Both the position numbers and the translations under genes were made by a program. DNA of 32,606 nucleotides from an uncultured Bacteroidota bacterium (GTDB lineage Bacteria; Bacteroidota; Bacteroidia; NS11-12g; UBA9320), in contig CAJXIQ010000007.1 in NCBI GenBank assembly GCA_913054375.1, positions 1 through 32,606 of the forward strand. The letters are read 5' to 3'. The notes beneath the pieces are model-generated. The model saw nothing but the letters and a program-made list of their open reading frames with translations. It was not told the DNA's origin and did not search any database. The stretch's first letter is position 1. Every line of letters begins with the position of its first letter. This document shows positions 15,947 to 24,401 of the stretch, in pieces.

Positions 15947-17143
15947 ATGAAAATAGGACTTATACGCGAATGGAAACAACCCGCAGATAAACGCGTAGCA
16001 CTTTCACCAGAACAATGTGCTGTTTTCAAGCAAAATCACCCCAAGGTAGAACTGGTAGTAGAGGAATCGCCAGATCGTACATTCAGCAAATTCGAGTATG
16101 AGAGTGCAGGGATTGCTGTTGTAAAAGACGTCTCAGACTGTGATATACTCGTAGGTATCAAAGAAGTGCCTATAGATAAGCTTATCCCCAACAAATCCTA
16201 CCTCTTTTTTTCACACACGATTAAGGCACAGCCCTATAACAGAGACCTACTCTTAGCTATTTTAGAAAAGAACATTACACTCATAGACTACGAGACACTT
16301 ACCTGGAAAGAAGGTGGTAGAATACTTGGCTTTGGTAAGTGGGCTGGGGTAGTAGGTGCGTATAATGCATTTCTCACGTGGGGTAAGAAAACAGGTAAAT
16401 TCAATTTGCCTTCTGCTTACAAAACCAATGACTATGAGCAATCTATGAAAGATTTAGCGGAGCTAGATTTGGGAAAAGCACGTGTCGTATTTACCGGAAA
16501 CGGAAGAGTAGCAGAAGGAATACGTGAAGTTTTGGAAGGTATGAAGATACGTGAGTGCTCTCCACAAGAATTTATTTCACAACCCCCTCGGGGAGCTCAC
16601 TTTGCACAACTTACAAGCTGGGACCTATACCACCGTAAAGATGGTGGTGAGTGGAATCCAGAGCATTTTTATGCCAATCACGGAGAATACTGCTGCGAGT
16701 TTGACAACTTTTTGCCATACACCGATGTACTCATCAACGGTATGTACTGGCAAGATGATATGGCAGCACTGTTTACCAAAAAAGATACGAAAGCAGATAC
16801 CTTTGATATACAAGTAATAGCGGATATTACGTGCGATGTAGAAGGAAGTGTGCCCATTACCATGGAAGCCACAGATATCTACAGCCCTACCTTTGGGTGG
16901 AGTCGTAGCCAACAAAAACAAGTAGCACCGTATGGTGATGATACGATAGACGTAATGGCTGTGACCAATCTGCCTACAGAGATGCCACGCAATGCCAGTA
17001 CCGAGTTTGGTAGTTTATTTTTGGAGCATATTGCTCCGTTATTGGTAAATGGCGATCAAGACGATGTACTCAAGAGAGCCCGTATAACAGAAGAAGGTAA
17101 ACTCACAGATCAATACGATTATCTACAAGATTTTGTAAAATAA
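15947..17143 (+). CDS. Saccharopine/alanine dehydrogenase-like NAD(P)-binding oxidoreductase
   Basis: A 398-residue cytoplasmic enzyme of the AlaDH/PNT and saccharopine dehydrogenase (lysine-forming) superfamily. The N-terminal domain opens MKIGLIREWKQPADKRVALSPEQ, the AlaDh_PNT_N signature, and contains SYLFFSHTIKAQ (the saccharopine dehydrogenase pattern with its conserved His) and ITLIDYETLTWKEGGRILGFG. The nucleotide-binding segment is ARVVFTGNGRVAEGIREVL, a variant Rossmann G-x-G-x-V-x-x-G. The C-terminal part has VIADITCDVEGSVPITMEATDI and GDDTIDVMAVTNLPTEMPRNAS. The family pattern points to a lysine/saccharopine-like dehydrogenase more than to alanine dehydrogenase, but substrate is not certain from sequence. 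It follows the small lipoprotein gene by 4 nt. Confidence 0.87.
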   Translation: MKIGLIREWKQPADKRVALSPEQCAVFKQNHPKVELVVEESPDRTFSKFEYESAGIAVVKDVSDCDILVGIKEVPIDKLIPNKSYLFFSHTIKAQPYNRDLLLAILEKNITLIDYETLTWKEGGRILGFGKWAGVVGAYNAFLTWGKKTGKFNLPSAYKTNDYEQSMKDLAELDLGKARVVFTGNGRVAEGIREVLEGMKIRECSPQEFISQPPRGAHFAQLTSWDLYHRKDGGEWNPEHFYANHGEYCCEFDNFLPYTDVLINGMYWQDDMAALFTKKDTKADTFDIQVIADITCDVEGSVPITMEATDIYSPTFGWSRSQQKQVAPYGDDTIDVMAVTNLPTEMPRNASTEFGSLFLEHIAPLLVNGDQDDVLKRARITEEGKLTDQYDYLQDFVK

Positions 17144-17236
17144 GATTAACCCTTTAAATACATACCCGTTTATAAAATCGGACAAAATATAGGAATGGAG
17201 CTTTCATGATTTTACATATGTTCGTATAATTATAAA

Positions 17237-19630
17237 ATGAAACTACGACATTTTTTTATCTTTCTTATCGTGCCTTTTGTATCAACAGCTGCTGCTCAAG
17301 AGACATTTACTCTATCTGGCAATGTGAAAGAAGCAGGGAGTCAAGAGTTACTCCTGGGTGTCACCATTTACACAGAGAGTAAATCTGCCGGTACAGTAAC
17401 AAATAATTTTGGGTATTACGCCCTGCAATTGCCTACAGGCAAGCACCGTATTATCTACAATTTTGTGGGTTATGATGCGGTAACTAAAGAGGTTACTATA
17501 AGCGGTGACAAGGTGCTAAACGTGAATCTTGCCAGTGCTCACAGTGAAATAGGAGAAGTGGTAGTGAATGCCTCCAAAACGCAAAAGAAGGTGAGTCAGG
17601 ATGTGCAAATGAGTACGATAGAGATCCCAATAAAGACTATCAAGGATATTCCTGCCCTATTTGGAGAAAAGGATGTGCTAAAAGTGCTTCAGCTTATGCC
17701 AGGCGTACAAAGTGGTAGTGAAGGACAGAGTGGGCTCTATGTGCGTGGAGGTGGTCCAGATCAAAATCTTATTATCTTAGATGGTGCTACGGTGTATAAT
17801 GCTCAGCACTTGTTTGGGTTTTTCTCTCTTTTCAATGGGGATGCATTGCGTAGTGTAGAGCTTATTAAGGGGGGCTTTCCGGCTCGCTACGGTGGTCGTC
17901 TTTCGTCTGTAATAGACATGAATATGAAAGATGGAAACAAAGAGAAAGTGACTGGCGAACTTGGCATTGGTGTTATCTCTAGCAAGGGTTTGATAGAAGG
18001 TCCTTTTGCTAAGGGTAAAGGCTCTTTTATAGTTAGCGGCCGACGCACGTATATAGATGTTCTTACGCAGCCTATTATTCGGGCTTTTAATAATGGGAAC
18101 TCAGCAGGATATTATTTTTATGACTTGAATGCAAAAGCCAACTATGAAATAAACGATAAAAATAGAGTGTACCTGAGTGGGTATTTTGGTAGAGATAAGT
18201 TTTACTTGAGGGAGAAATATGAAAACAGTTTTGATGGTCAAGAACAATCGTATACCAATAAGGTGAACTTTGGTTGGGGAAATGCAACCGGTACGGCGCG
18301 CTGGAATCACCTTTTTGGACCAAAGCTGTTTTCCAATACATCATTAATATACAGCTTCTACGAACTGGCTATTTCGGCCGAAGAAGAGTCTACAGGCAAT
18401 TCGGACTTTACTTTGGGTTACGGATCAGGCATCACTGACTATACACTAAAGCAAGACTTCGATTGGTACGCTAATAATAAACATAAGGTCAAGTTTGGGT
18501 TGCAAGCTACGCACCATACTTTCACCCCTGATGCCCTGGTGGTGAGAGATATTAGTTTTGGTTTGGATATAGACAGAAAAACGCAATATACTTCTGTAGA
18601 AACAGGGTTGTACATGGAAGACGAATGGAAAATCAGTAACAGACTAAAAAGTTTGTATGGCGTACGACTAAGTACGTTCACCACCAACAAAGTGACGTAT
18701 GTAAATCCAGAACCTAGGGTAGCATTGGCCTATAATCTTAAATCTGACGTATCACTCAAGGCATCATATGCTACCATGAATCAATATGTGCATTTGCTTA
18801 GTACGAGTGGAGTGGGTTTGCCCACAGACTTATGGGTACCTGCCACAGATTTGATAAAACCACAAAACTCACAGCAAGTCGCTGTTGGAATGGCAAAAGA
18901 CTTTGAGAAGCAAAACTTTAGCCTTACTGTAGAAGGATACTATAAGACAATGAACAATATCATTGGATATAAAGAAGGAGCATCTTTTCTGGCTATACAA
19001 GAAAGTGACGAAGGACTCGAGTCTATCTCTTGGGAAGAGAATGTCACCTCTGGCAAGGGAACAAGCTATGGAGCAGAGGTATTGCTGCAACGCAAACAGG
19101 GAAGGCTTACTGGCTGGGCAGGATATACACTCTCTTGGACCACTCATCAGTTTGATGAGTTGAATAATGGAAAGAAATTTTTTGCTCGCTATGATAGACG
19201 ACACGATATTTCTCTGGTAGGGGTATATGAACTAAAAGAAAACATAACTCTATCCGCCACATGGGTGTATGGCACGGGCAATGCCATTACACTGCCTATT
19301 AGCACTTATCAAACAAGTGAATTGTCAAATGTAAGTTCACCGAGTCGCGACAATTTTTATCGGGCCAATGGCACGGAGTATACGGATAGAAATGCGTTTA
19401 GGATGAGAGCCTACCATAGAGCAGATATAGGAGTGCAGGTCATGAAACAAAAGAAAAGTGGAGTACGGACCTGGGAGTTCAGTGTATACAATTCGTATAA
19501 TAGAAAAAATCCGTTCTACTATTTTATTGGGTCAGAAGAACAGTTTAATCCAGATAGTAAGCAGGTTCTAAAACAGGTGAGTCTCTTCCCAATTTTACCT
19601 TCTGTTAGTTGGAATTTTAAATTTAATTAA
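17237..19630 (+). CDS. TonB-dependent outer-membrane receptor with carboxypeptidase-like N-terminal domain
   Basis: A 797-residue outer-membrane receptor. Residues 1-21 are a signal peptide ending TAAAQ. About 23-105 are a CarboxypepD_reg-like beta-sandwich (FTLSGNVKEAGSQELLLGVTIY, FVGYDAVTKEV). The plug (about 115-225) has VLKVLQLMPGVQSGSEGQSGLYVRGG and LDGATVYNAQHLFGFFSLFN. The rest is a beta-barrel with LYMEDEWKISNRLKSLYGVR, the conserved barrel strand. It ends SWNFKFN, with the aromatic C-terminus needed for insertion. It imports an unknown substrate using TonB energy. The next gene, 1 nt downstream, is a DUF4249-type lipoprotein. This is not a SusC/SusD pair: the receptor is shorter than SusC and no SusD-like protein follows. 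No clear promoter was seen in the 93-bp upstream gap. Confidence 0.93.
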   Translation: MKLRHFFIFLIVPFVSTAAAQETFTLSGNVKEAGSQELLLGVTIYTESKSAGTVTNNFGYYALQLPTGKHRIIYNFVGYDAVTKEVTISGDKVLNVNLASAHSEIGEVVVNASKTQKKVSQDVQMSTIEIPIKTIKDIPALFGEKDVLKVLQLMPGVQSGSEGQSGLYVRGGGPDQNLIILDGATVYNAQHLFGFFSLFNGDALRSVELIKGGFPARYGGRLSSVIDMNMKDGNKEKVTGELGIGVISSKGLIEGPFAKGKGSFIVSGRRTYIDVLTQPIIRAFNNGNSAGYYFYDLNAKANYEINDKNRVYLSGYFGRDKFYLREKYENSFDGQEQSYTNKVNFGWGNATGTARWNHLFGPKLFSNTSLIYSFYELAISAEEESTGNSDFTLGYGSGITDYTLKQDFDWYANNKHKVKFGLQATHHTFTPDALVVRDISFGLDIDRKTQYTSVETGLYMEDEWKISNRLKSLYGVRLSTFTTNKVTYVNPEPRVALAYNLKSDVSLKASYATMNQYVHLLSTSGVGLPTDLWVPATDLIKPQNSQQVAVGMAKDFEKQNFSLTVEGYYKTMNNIIGYKEGASFLAIQESDEGLESISWEENVTSGKGTSYGAEVLLQRKQGRLTGWAGYTLSWTTHQFDELNNGKKFFARYDRRHDISLVGVYELKENITLSATWVYGTGNAITLPISTYQTSELSNVSSPSRDNFYRANGTEYTDRNAFRMRAYHRADIGVQVMKQKKSGVRTWEFSVYNSYNRKNPFYYFIGSEEQFNPDSKQVLKQVSLFPILPSVSWNFKFN

Positions 19631-19631
19631 A

Positions 19632-20438
19632 ATGAAAAAAACGATCATACTATTAGTTGTACTCGTTCTGGCAGGATGCCAGACTGTATTAGAAGACGTA
19701 GCAGTGCCTGCCGCCGAGGTGAAAGCTGTGGTATTCTATTCTGCTAATAATTTCGGCGGTTTTGCAAATCCACTACTATTAACCAAAACCAAACCTGTAC
19801 TTAATAACAGTGTATCTGGAGATTTTGAAAAAATACAAAATGCAGCTATATCGTTGATAGGCAACGGACAGGAAGTTGATTTTATCAATATAAATAATGA
19901 TTATGTACTCAATAATCAAAAGTTTAGATTCAGTGCAGGAATTGAATATTCGCTAAGCATAGTAACCCCCGAAAACGGAACGGTTACGGGTAAGAGTATC
20001 ATGCCCGACTCTATTTCAGAATATGAGCTTGAAGTAGATTCTATTGACCAGGACTTTGAGGTTATTTATAATGGTAGGTTATCTATCCCAGACAACCCAA
20101 ATAAAGACGAATATTACAGGATTGAGGCATTTTCACGGTATGATGGGAGCGATGAAGTTATGTATGTAGACGGCGAGTATTTCTCGGATGAAAATGCTGC
20201 AAACGGCAGTGTAAATACACGATTTACCACTAGATCATGGGATGATAAAAATGGAAAAAGACCTGAAGCTTATGTAATACTAAGTGCTATCACTAAAGAT
20301 CATTATGAGTACAGTATGGCTTTAGAGAATTATGATCCAGAGAATCCTTTTTCTGAGCCAACACCGCTGCCTAATAATGTAGAAGGAGGACTTGGAATTT
20401 TTACGTTGAGCAATAGTCAGATCGTAAGAATCAAATAA
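19632..20438 (+). CDS. DUF4249-type lipoprotein, partner of the TonB receptor
   Basis: A 268-residue predicted lipoprotein. Residues 1-16 (MKKTIILLVVLVLAGC) are a textbook signal with the lipobox LAGC. The body shows the pattern of the Bacteroidota DUF4249 family: KAVVFYSANN (in place of the usual VV-x-x-x-I-T-x-xxP strand), IQNAAISLIGNGQEVDF, FSAGIEYSLSIVTPENGTVTGKSIMPD, then EYYRIEAFSRYD and the C-terminal EGGLGIFTLSNSQIVRI. Such genes very commonly follow a TonB-dependent receptor and are thought to be surface accessory proteins; no biochemical function is established to my knowledge. It starts 1 nt after the receptor's stop codon, so they are translationally linked. It meets the minus-strand methyltransferase gene with an 11-bp gap and no visible terminator. 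Confidence 0.85.
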   Translation: MKKTIILLVVLVLAGCQTVLEDVAVPAAEVKAVVFYSANNFGGFANPLLLTKTKPVLNNSVSGDFEKIQNAAISLIGNGQEVDFININNDYVLNNQKFRFSAGIEYSLSIVTPENGTVTGKSIMPDSISEYELEVDSIDQDFEVIYNGRLSIPDNPNKDEYYRIEAFSRYDGSDEVMYVDGEYFSDENAANGSVNTRFTTRSWDDKNGKRPEAYVILSAITKDHYEYSMALENYDPENPFSEPTPLPNNVEGGLGIFTLSNSQIVRIK

Positions 20439-20449
20439 CGAAATCCTTT

Positions 20450-21196
20450 CTATGCCGTCTTATAGATAATCAATAGGTTATTATCCAAGGCATTTGCCAT
20501 GTTGGGTATGCTGCATAGTCTAAAAACAAGGTCGGGATACTTTTGGGTATACTCTTCTTTTATCTTCTGCTCCCAGTAGCCAAGCTTTACAGAAAGTATA
20601 TCTTCTACTACATATATACCCCCAACTCTTAGCTTGTGTATGCTGTTTTCAAAAAAATGGGTATTGGCCTCAAATACGTGCAAGCCATCGTCTATCATTA
20701 TATCAAAAGCTTCAGGTATAATGGGGTGTGCCCACATGGTCTGGATACTTGCAGCATCTGTCTGGTCGCAGTGATAAGCGTATATACCTTCCTCATTTTT
20801 TACCACACGCTCATCTATATCTGCTGCATGTATGGTAGCATTTTTAAAGTAACCTTTCCATCCTCTGTGAGAAGCCATTGGTGTCCCTTCTGCACCCATA
20901 TTGTTTCCAAAAGACGTATCAGTGGTCCCTATACCTAGCTCAAAAAGATGATTCACCGTCATTCCTGCAAAAAGTGAAGCGTACACCTTTGCATAATTGT
21001 GCCAACCGTTTCCCTTGTCGCTGCCAGCTTGTGTCATTATTTCGCAGAGCGGTGTAGCTCCGCTAAATCCTATTTCGGGATATCTCTTGGTTAGCTCCGT
21101 AGTAGATTTAGTATCTTGGTAGTAGTGAGACCAAGTGCTACTATGTAGCTTGGCAAACACCCTATTTAGTATTATATTTTTTAGGTAACGTGTCAC
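20450..21196 (-). CDS. Class I SAM-dependent methyltransferase (MycE/cephalosporin-hydroxylase-like subgroup)
   Basis: A 248-residue protein. The SAM-binding motif is LFELGIGTTD (residues 84-93), with the acidic strand end HAADIDER (123-130), CDQTDAASI (143-151) and DIMIDDGLHVFEAN (165-178). This set matches the family that includes macrolide/sugar O-methyltransferases and cephalosporin hydroxylase-like proteins, some of which use a divalent metal. The substrate is unknown. A conserved GWHNYAKVYASLF segment lies near 64-76. The start is a GTG at 21196, overlapping the stop of the upstream O-methyltransferase gene as TAGTG. It is the last gene of the mutL-rhomboid operon. Confidence 0.82.
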   Translation of the reverse strand: MTRYLKNIILNRVFAKLHSSTWSHYYQDTKSTTELTKRYPEIGFSGATPLCEIMTQAGSDKGNGWHNYAKVYASLFAGMTVNHLFELGIGTTDTSFGNNMGAEGTPMASHRGWKGYFKNATIHAADIDERVVKNEEGIYAYHCDQTDAASIQTMWAHPIIPEAFDIMIDDGLHVFEANTHFFENSIHKLRVGGIYVVEDILSVKLGYWEQKIKEEYTQKYPDLVFRLCSIPNMANALDNNLLIIYKTA

Positions 21197-21840
21197 TATA
21201 ATTTTCTTGCTACCATTAGCCCATCTCTTACGGGTAGTAATATGTTTTCTACGCGTGGGTCATCATTCACTTCCTTGTTGAACATATCTAACGCCTTTGT
21301 GTCTTTATCTTGAGCGAGCTGTTCTTTATTTATCACTTTACCACTCCACAGTACATTATCGGCAATGATAATAGCACCTTGTGGCAGGCGATCTATGAGT
21401 AAATTGTAGTAGGCAGAGTAGTTATCCTTATCAGCATCTATAAATACTAGGTCAAAATCAGCATCCAATGTTGGAATAATATCGAGGGCATTGCCCACGT
21501 GGAAATGCAATTGCTCTGCATACGAAGATTCACCAAAAAACTGTAGGATACGCGTTTCTAATTCTTCATTAATATCAATGGTATGCAACACACCTCCTGG
21601 GGCAAGACCTTCTGCCAAGCAAAGAGCAGCATAGCCCGTGTACGTGCCTATTTCCAGTATAGCTTTAGGCTGCTTCATTTTACTAAACAAACTGAGTATA
21701 CGGCCTTGCAAGTGTCCGCTAAGCATACGAGGAGCAAGTACATTGGCATAGGTGTCCCTGTTCAACGTTGCTAGTAAAGTGCTTTCTGCACTCGAGTGCT
21801 TTTCTGCATAATCGGCGAGTTCTTTATCTATAAAATCCAT
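21196..21840 (-). CDS. O-methyltransferase, COMT-like (PF01596 type, YrrM-like)
   Basis: A 214-residue class I SAM-dependent O-methyltransferase. Motif I is ILEIGTYTGYAALCLAEG (61-78). The metal/catechol-type signature is FIDADKDNYSAYYN (133-146), with D135 and D137, and IIADNVLWSGKV (158-169) with D161 and N162, the metal-binding residues of this family. The C-terminal LLPVRDGLMVARK is the usual ending. This predicts divalent-metal-dependent methylation of a catechol-like or tRNA substrate; the family contains both small-molecule and tRNA-modifying (TrmR) members, and I cannot tell which. It starts 7 nt after the EEP gene and overlaps the next gene by 1 nt. Confidence 0.92.
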   Translation of the reverse strand: MDFIDKELADYAEKHSSAESTLLATLNRDTYANVLAPRMLSGHLQGRILSLFSKMKQPKAILEIGTYTGYAALCLAEGLAPGGVLHTIDINEELETRILQFFGESSYAEQLHFHVGNALDIIPTLDADFDLVFIDADKDNYSAYYNLLIDRLPQGAIIIADNVLWSGKVINKEQLAQDKDTKALDMFNKEVNDDPRVENILLPVRDGLMVARKL

Positions 21841-21847
21841 AGGCTCT

Positions 21848-22894
21848 TTAGTTTGATAGTTTAAAAGTTGCTTCTACCATAGCGTGGTCACTTTTTATGG
21901 TAGATACGCACTTGTAGCTGGTACATTCTAGTTCGCTATCGTGCAATATATAGTCAATACGCATGATTGGGAAAGGTTTAAGATACGTAGCACCCCAGCC
22001 ATTGCCCCTTTCTATGAAAGCATCTTTTCTTCCTTTTTTCAGCTGTTGATAGGTATAACTCTGAGGTGTATCGTTAAAATCACCTAGAATTATCACTGGA
22101 TAAGGACTATCTGCTATTACTTCTTGTATTGCTTTGGTCTGCTCGCTACGTTGTACTATTAGTTTTTTTAGTCTTTTAGCAAAGTTTAATGCATATGATT
22201 TGTACTCTTCATCTATTTCTACATTTACCAGCTTGTGATAGAGTGAAGAATTAATGCCATTAGACTGCAAGTGCGTTGCAACGTAGCGCACAACGGTGCC
22301 GTTTATATCGATGTCAAAATAGGCCGCGATGTTATTGGTAAAATGCTCGTATTTTATTCGTTCCCAGTTGATAATTTTGTGTTTGGAAACTATTTTAAGT
22401 CCATAATCATACTTGTTTTTTTTGGCATCCAGTTTCACAAACTGTTGGTGTGGGTAGGTATCATAATCAATGCTTCCTTTCTTATTAAGCCACTCAATAA
22501 GGACTGCAACATCAAATTGTTTTTGGTTCAGGTAGTTTCTGATTTGCTCCGATGTGTTCCCTCCATTATAGACCTGTTGTACATTCACATTGAAAGTGGC
22601 TACCTTAATGTCGGAAGCGGCGGCACTGCTCGAGTTGAATTGAATATTCCGTGCGGCAAACTGTAGGCCCATGAGAATAAAGAACGCGTTGTACATCCAT
22701 CGTCTTTTTTTGAGGAAGATCCAAAAAAAGACCAAGAGCAGATTGAGGATTAACCAAAACTTGTAGGTGAGCCCAAAGAAGGACACAGGCCAAAAATCTT
22801 GAGGGTCAACAAACGGAGCTAAGTAGGCTATAAGCAAGCCTAGTATTGCTAGGGAATTTATGAAATCTGCTATACGTTTGAAAAGTCGACGCAT
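21848..22894 (-). CDS. Membrane-anchored endonuclease/exonuclease/phosphatase-family protein
   Basis: A 348-residue protein with three hydrophobic N-terminal helices (about residues 12-29, 38-61 and 67-82). A C-terminal EEP domain begins at DIKVATFNVNVQQ near residue 95. It contains VAVLIEW (metal-binding Glu), RYVATHLQSNGIN, ILGDFNDTPQS near 268 (Asp/Asn pair), MRIDYILHD and SDHAMVEATF near 335 (catalytic Asp-His). All the core metallohydrolase motifs are present, so it should cleave phosphodiester or phosphomonoester bonds, probably outside the cytoplasm given the membrane anchor. Whether the substrate is nucleic acid, lipid or sugar phosphate is unknown. Its ATG directly abuts the stop codon of the upstream rhomboid gene. 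Confidence 0.88.
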   Translation of the reverse strand: MRRLFKRIADFINSLAILGLLIAYLAPFVDPQDFWPVSFFGLTYKFWLILNLLLVFFWIFLKKRRWMYNAFFILMGLQFAARNIQFNSSSAAASDIKVATFNVNVQQVYNGGNTSEQIRNYLNQKQFDVAVLIEWLNKKGSIDYDTYPHQQFVKLDAKKNKYDYGLKIVSKHKIINWERIKYEHFTNNIAAYFDIDINGTVVRYVATHLQSNGINSSLYHKLVNVEIDEEYKSYALNFAKRLKKLIVQRSEQTKAIQEVIADSPYPVIILGDFNDTPQSYTYQQLKKGRKDAFIERGNGWGATYLKPFPIMRIDYILHDSELECTSYKCVSTIKSDHAMVEATFKLSN

Positions 22895-23755
22895 TTATTC
22901 GCTCGCTTTAAAAAGAATATCCTTTTCTGTCGTACTTAAGCTATCGTATCCGCTCTGTGATATCTTGTCCAATATGGCATCTATTTGATCCTGGTTGGGT
23001 TGGTACTTTTTGTAAGCACGTTCTTGTGCAAGCGTACTTTCATCCACATCTATTTTTTTCATTCTAGAAGGGATAATGGACTTACCGTTTATGGTAGGGA
23101 GTTCTATTTTTCCTTGCAATTGGAGGATGAATAGCATCCCGAATATAGCACCACCTATATGGGCAAAAAGCCCGCCAGTATTGTCGCTTACGGGGAATAG
23201 ATACAAGTCTCTAAACACCAAGAATAGAGCGACCCAACGCATTTCTACATTGAATAATCCAAAAGGACGAATCTGATAACGCGGAACATATAAACCAGTA
23301 GCTACGAGTATGGCGGTAACACCTCCAGATGCTCCTAGTAATTTTTTATAGCTCTTGACCTCAGCAAAAATGGGGAATACGTTGTAGCTGATGACAAAGA
23401 GTGCTGCACCGGCTAGTCCTCCGTACAGAAATATTTTCCAGACCTTGGCACTGTCCATAAAGTCTTCGAGCACTCGGCCAATGAAATAGAGCATTAGCAT
23501 ATTACCCAATATGTGCCAAAAGCCACTGTGAAAGAAGATATTTGTAATGATACTCCAAGGCCTGATGAGCAGGACACCCAGGTTGCTTGGGATGTAGAAA
23601 TACTCCAAGAGTTCATTTGGTTGGAACCCAGATAGTTTTGCTATGATACCAACAAATATGGTAAAGACAAAAACACCCAAATTGATCAGTATAATCTGAC
23701 GTATGGCTGAGCCTCCTTTATTGTATTCGTATTTTATCTTTTCCCAGACAGTCAT
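22895..23755 (-). CDS. Rhomboid-family intramembrane serine protease (second of a tandem pair)
   Basis: A 286-residue intramembrane protease. The conserved loop NIFFHSGFWHILGNMLMLYF has H76, H81 and N85. The nucleophile is in GASGG (141-145), with Ser143, and its partner is His199 in LFAHIGGAIFG. This forms the rhomboid catalytic dyad, so it should be active. It cleaves membrane proteins in or near their transmembrane helices. The C-terminal ~75 residues are a soluble tail (from about 214), ending STTEKDILFKASE, containing a run resembling the DUF6576 region found after rhomboid domains in this phylum. It is 6 nt downstream of the other rhomboid gene and abuts the EEP gene, both on the same transcript. 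Confidence 0.92.
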   Translation of the reverse strand: MTVWEKIKYEYNKGGSAIRQIILINLGVFVFTIFVGIIAKLSGFQPNELLEYFYIPSNLGVLLIRPWSIITNIFFHSGFWHILGNMLMLYFIGRVLEDFMDSAKVWKIFLYGGLAGAALFVISYNVFPIFAEVKSYKKLLGASGGVTAILVATGLYVPRYQIRPFGLFNVEMRWVALFLVFRDLYLFPVSDNTGGLFAHIGGAIFGMLFILQLQGKIELPTINGKSIIPSRMKKIDVDESTLAQERAYKKYQPNQDQIDAILDKISQSGYDSLSTTEKDILFKASE

Positions 23756-23761
23756 GGTTGG

Positions 23762-24391
23762 TTAGTATAACGTATTACGGTTGGTCTTATTCCAGTACTT
23801 AACAAGCAAGAAGCCAAAAAGTGCACCACCCAAGTGTGCGAAGTGTGCAACTCCTGTCTGGAAACCGCTCACCCCTGCAAATAATTCGTATGCAGCATAT
23901 GCTCCTACAAGGTATTTTGCCTTGATAGGTACAGGAATAAACATAATGTAGAGTTCTGTATTGGGCCAGTACATTGCAAAGGCTACTAGTATGCCAAACA
24001 GAGCGCCAGATGCTCCTACAGTAGGCTGATTTATACTAACTATTCCCTGGGTTATCTCGTAATCCTGTATGAGTGTATGGATTAATGCTGCGCCAAGTCC
24101 TGTGATAATATAAAAGTTGAGGTACCGTTTTGCGCCCCACATCTGTTCTAGTCGTGTACCAAACATGTACACCCCAAACATATTGAAAAGAATATGTGTA
24201 AAACCGCCATGCATAAACATGTGTGTTATGATTTGCCAACCCCGAAAATATTCGCTTTTGTAGTTGAACAAAGCGAAGTATTCATAGGCCTGATCACCTA
24301 ATAACATGGTTATTACAAACATAAGAATGTTAATACCAACGATATTTTTGGTGACTAGGGGTAGATTAAACTGATTGCTGTTAAACTGCAT
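23762..24391 (-). CDS. Rhomboid-family intramembrane serine protease (first of a tandem pair)
   Basis: A 209-residue compact six-helix rhomboid. The loop THMFMHGGFTHILFNMFGVY carries the conserved His and Asn. The nucleophile is in VGASGALFG with Ser128, and the partner His186 lies in HFAHLGGALFGF. All catalytic elements are present. It is shorter than its neighbour, lacking any soluble C-terminal tail. The two paralogues differ widely in sequence, so they are an old duplication with probably different substrates. It starts 10 nt after mutL. Confidence 0.93.
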   Translation of the reverse strand: MQFNSNQFNLPLVTKNIVGINILMFVITMLLGDQAYEYFALFNYKSEYFRGWQIITHMFMHGGFTHILFNMFGVYMFGTRLEQMWGAKRYLNFYIITGLGAALIHTLIQDYEITQGIVSINQPTVGASGALFGILVAFAMYWPNTELYIMFIPVPIKAKYLVGAYAAYELFAGVSGFQTGVAHFAHLGGALFGFLLVKYWNKTNRNTLY

Positions 24392-24401
24392 GTATTCTTA
24401 C

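Noticed and set aside
17237-20438. SusC/SusD-type glycan utilisation locus
   Set aside because: The receptor is shorter than SusC and the partner shows a DUF4249 pattern, with no glycoside hydrolases nearby.
22271-22666. 131-aa plus-strand ORF opposite the EEP gene
   Set aside because: Antisense shadow; the EEP motifs on the minus strand are complete.
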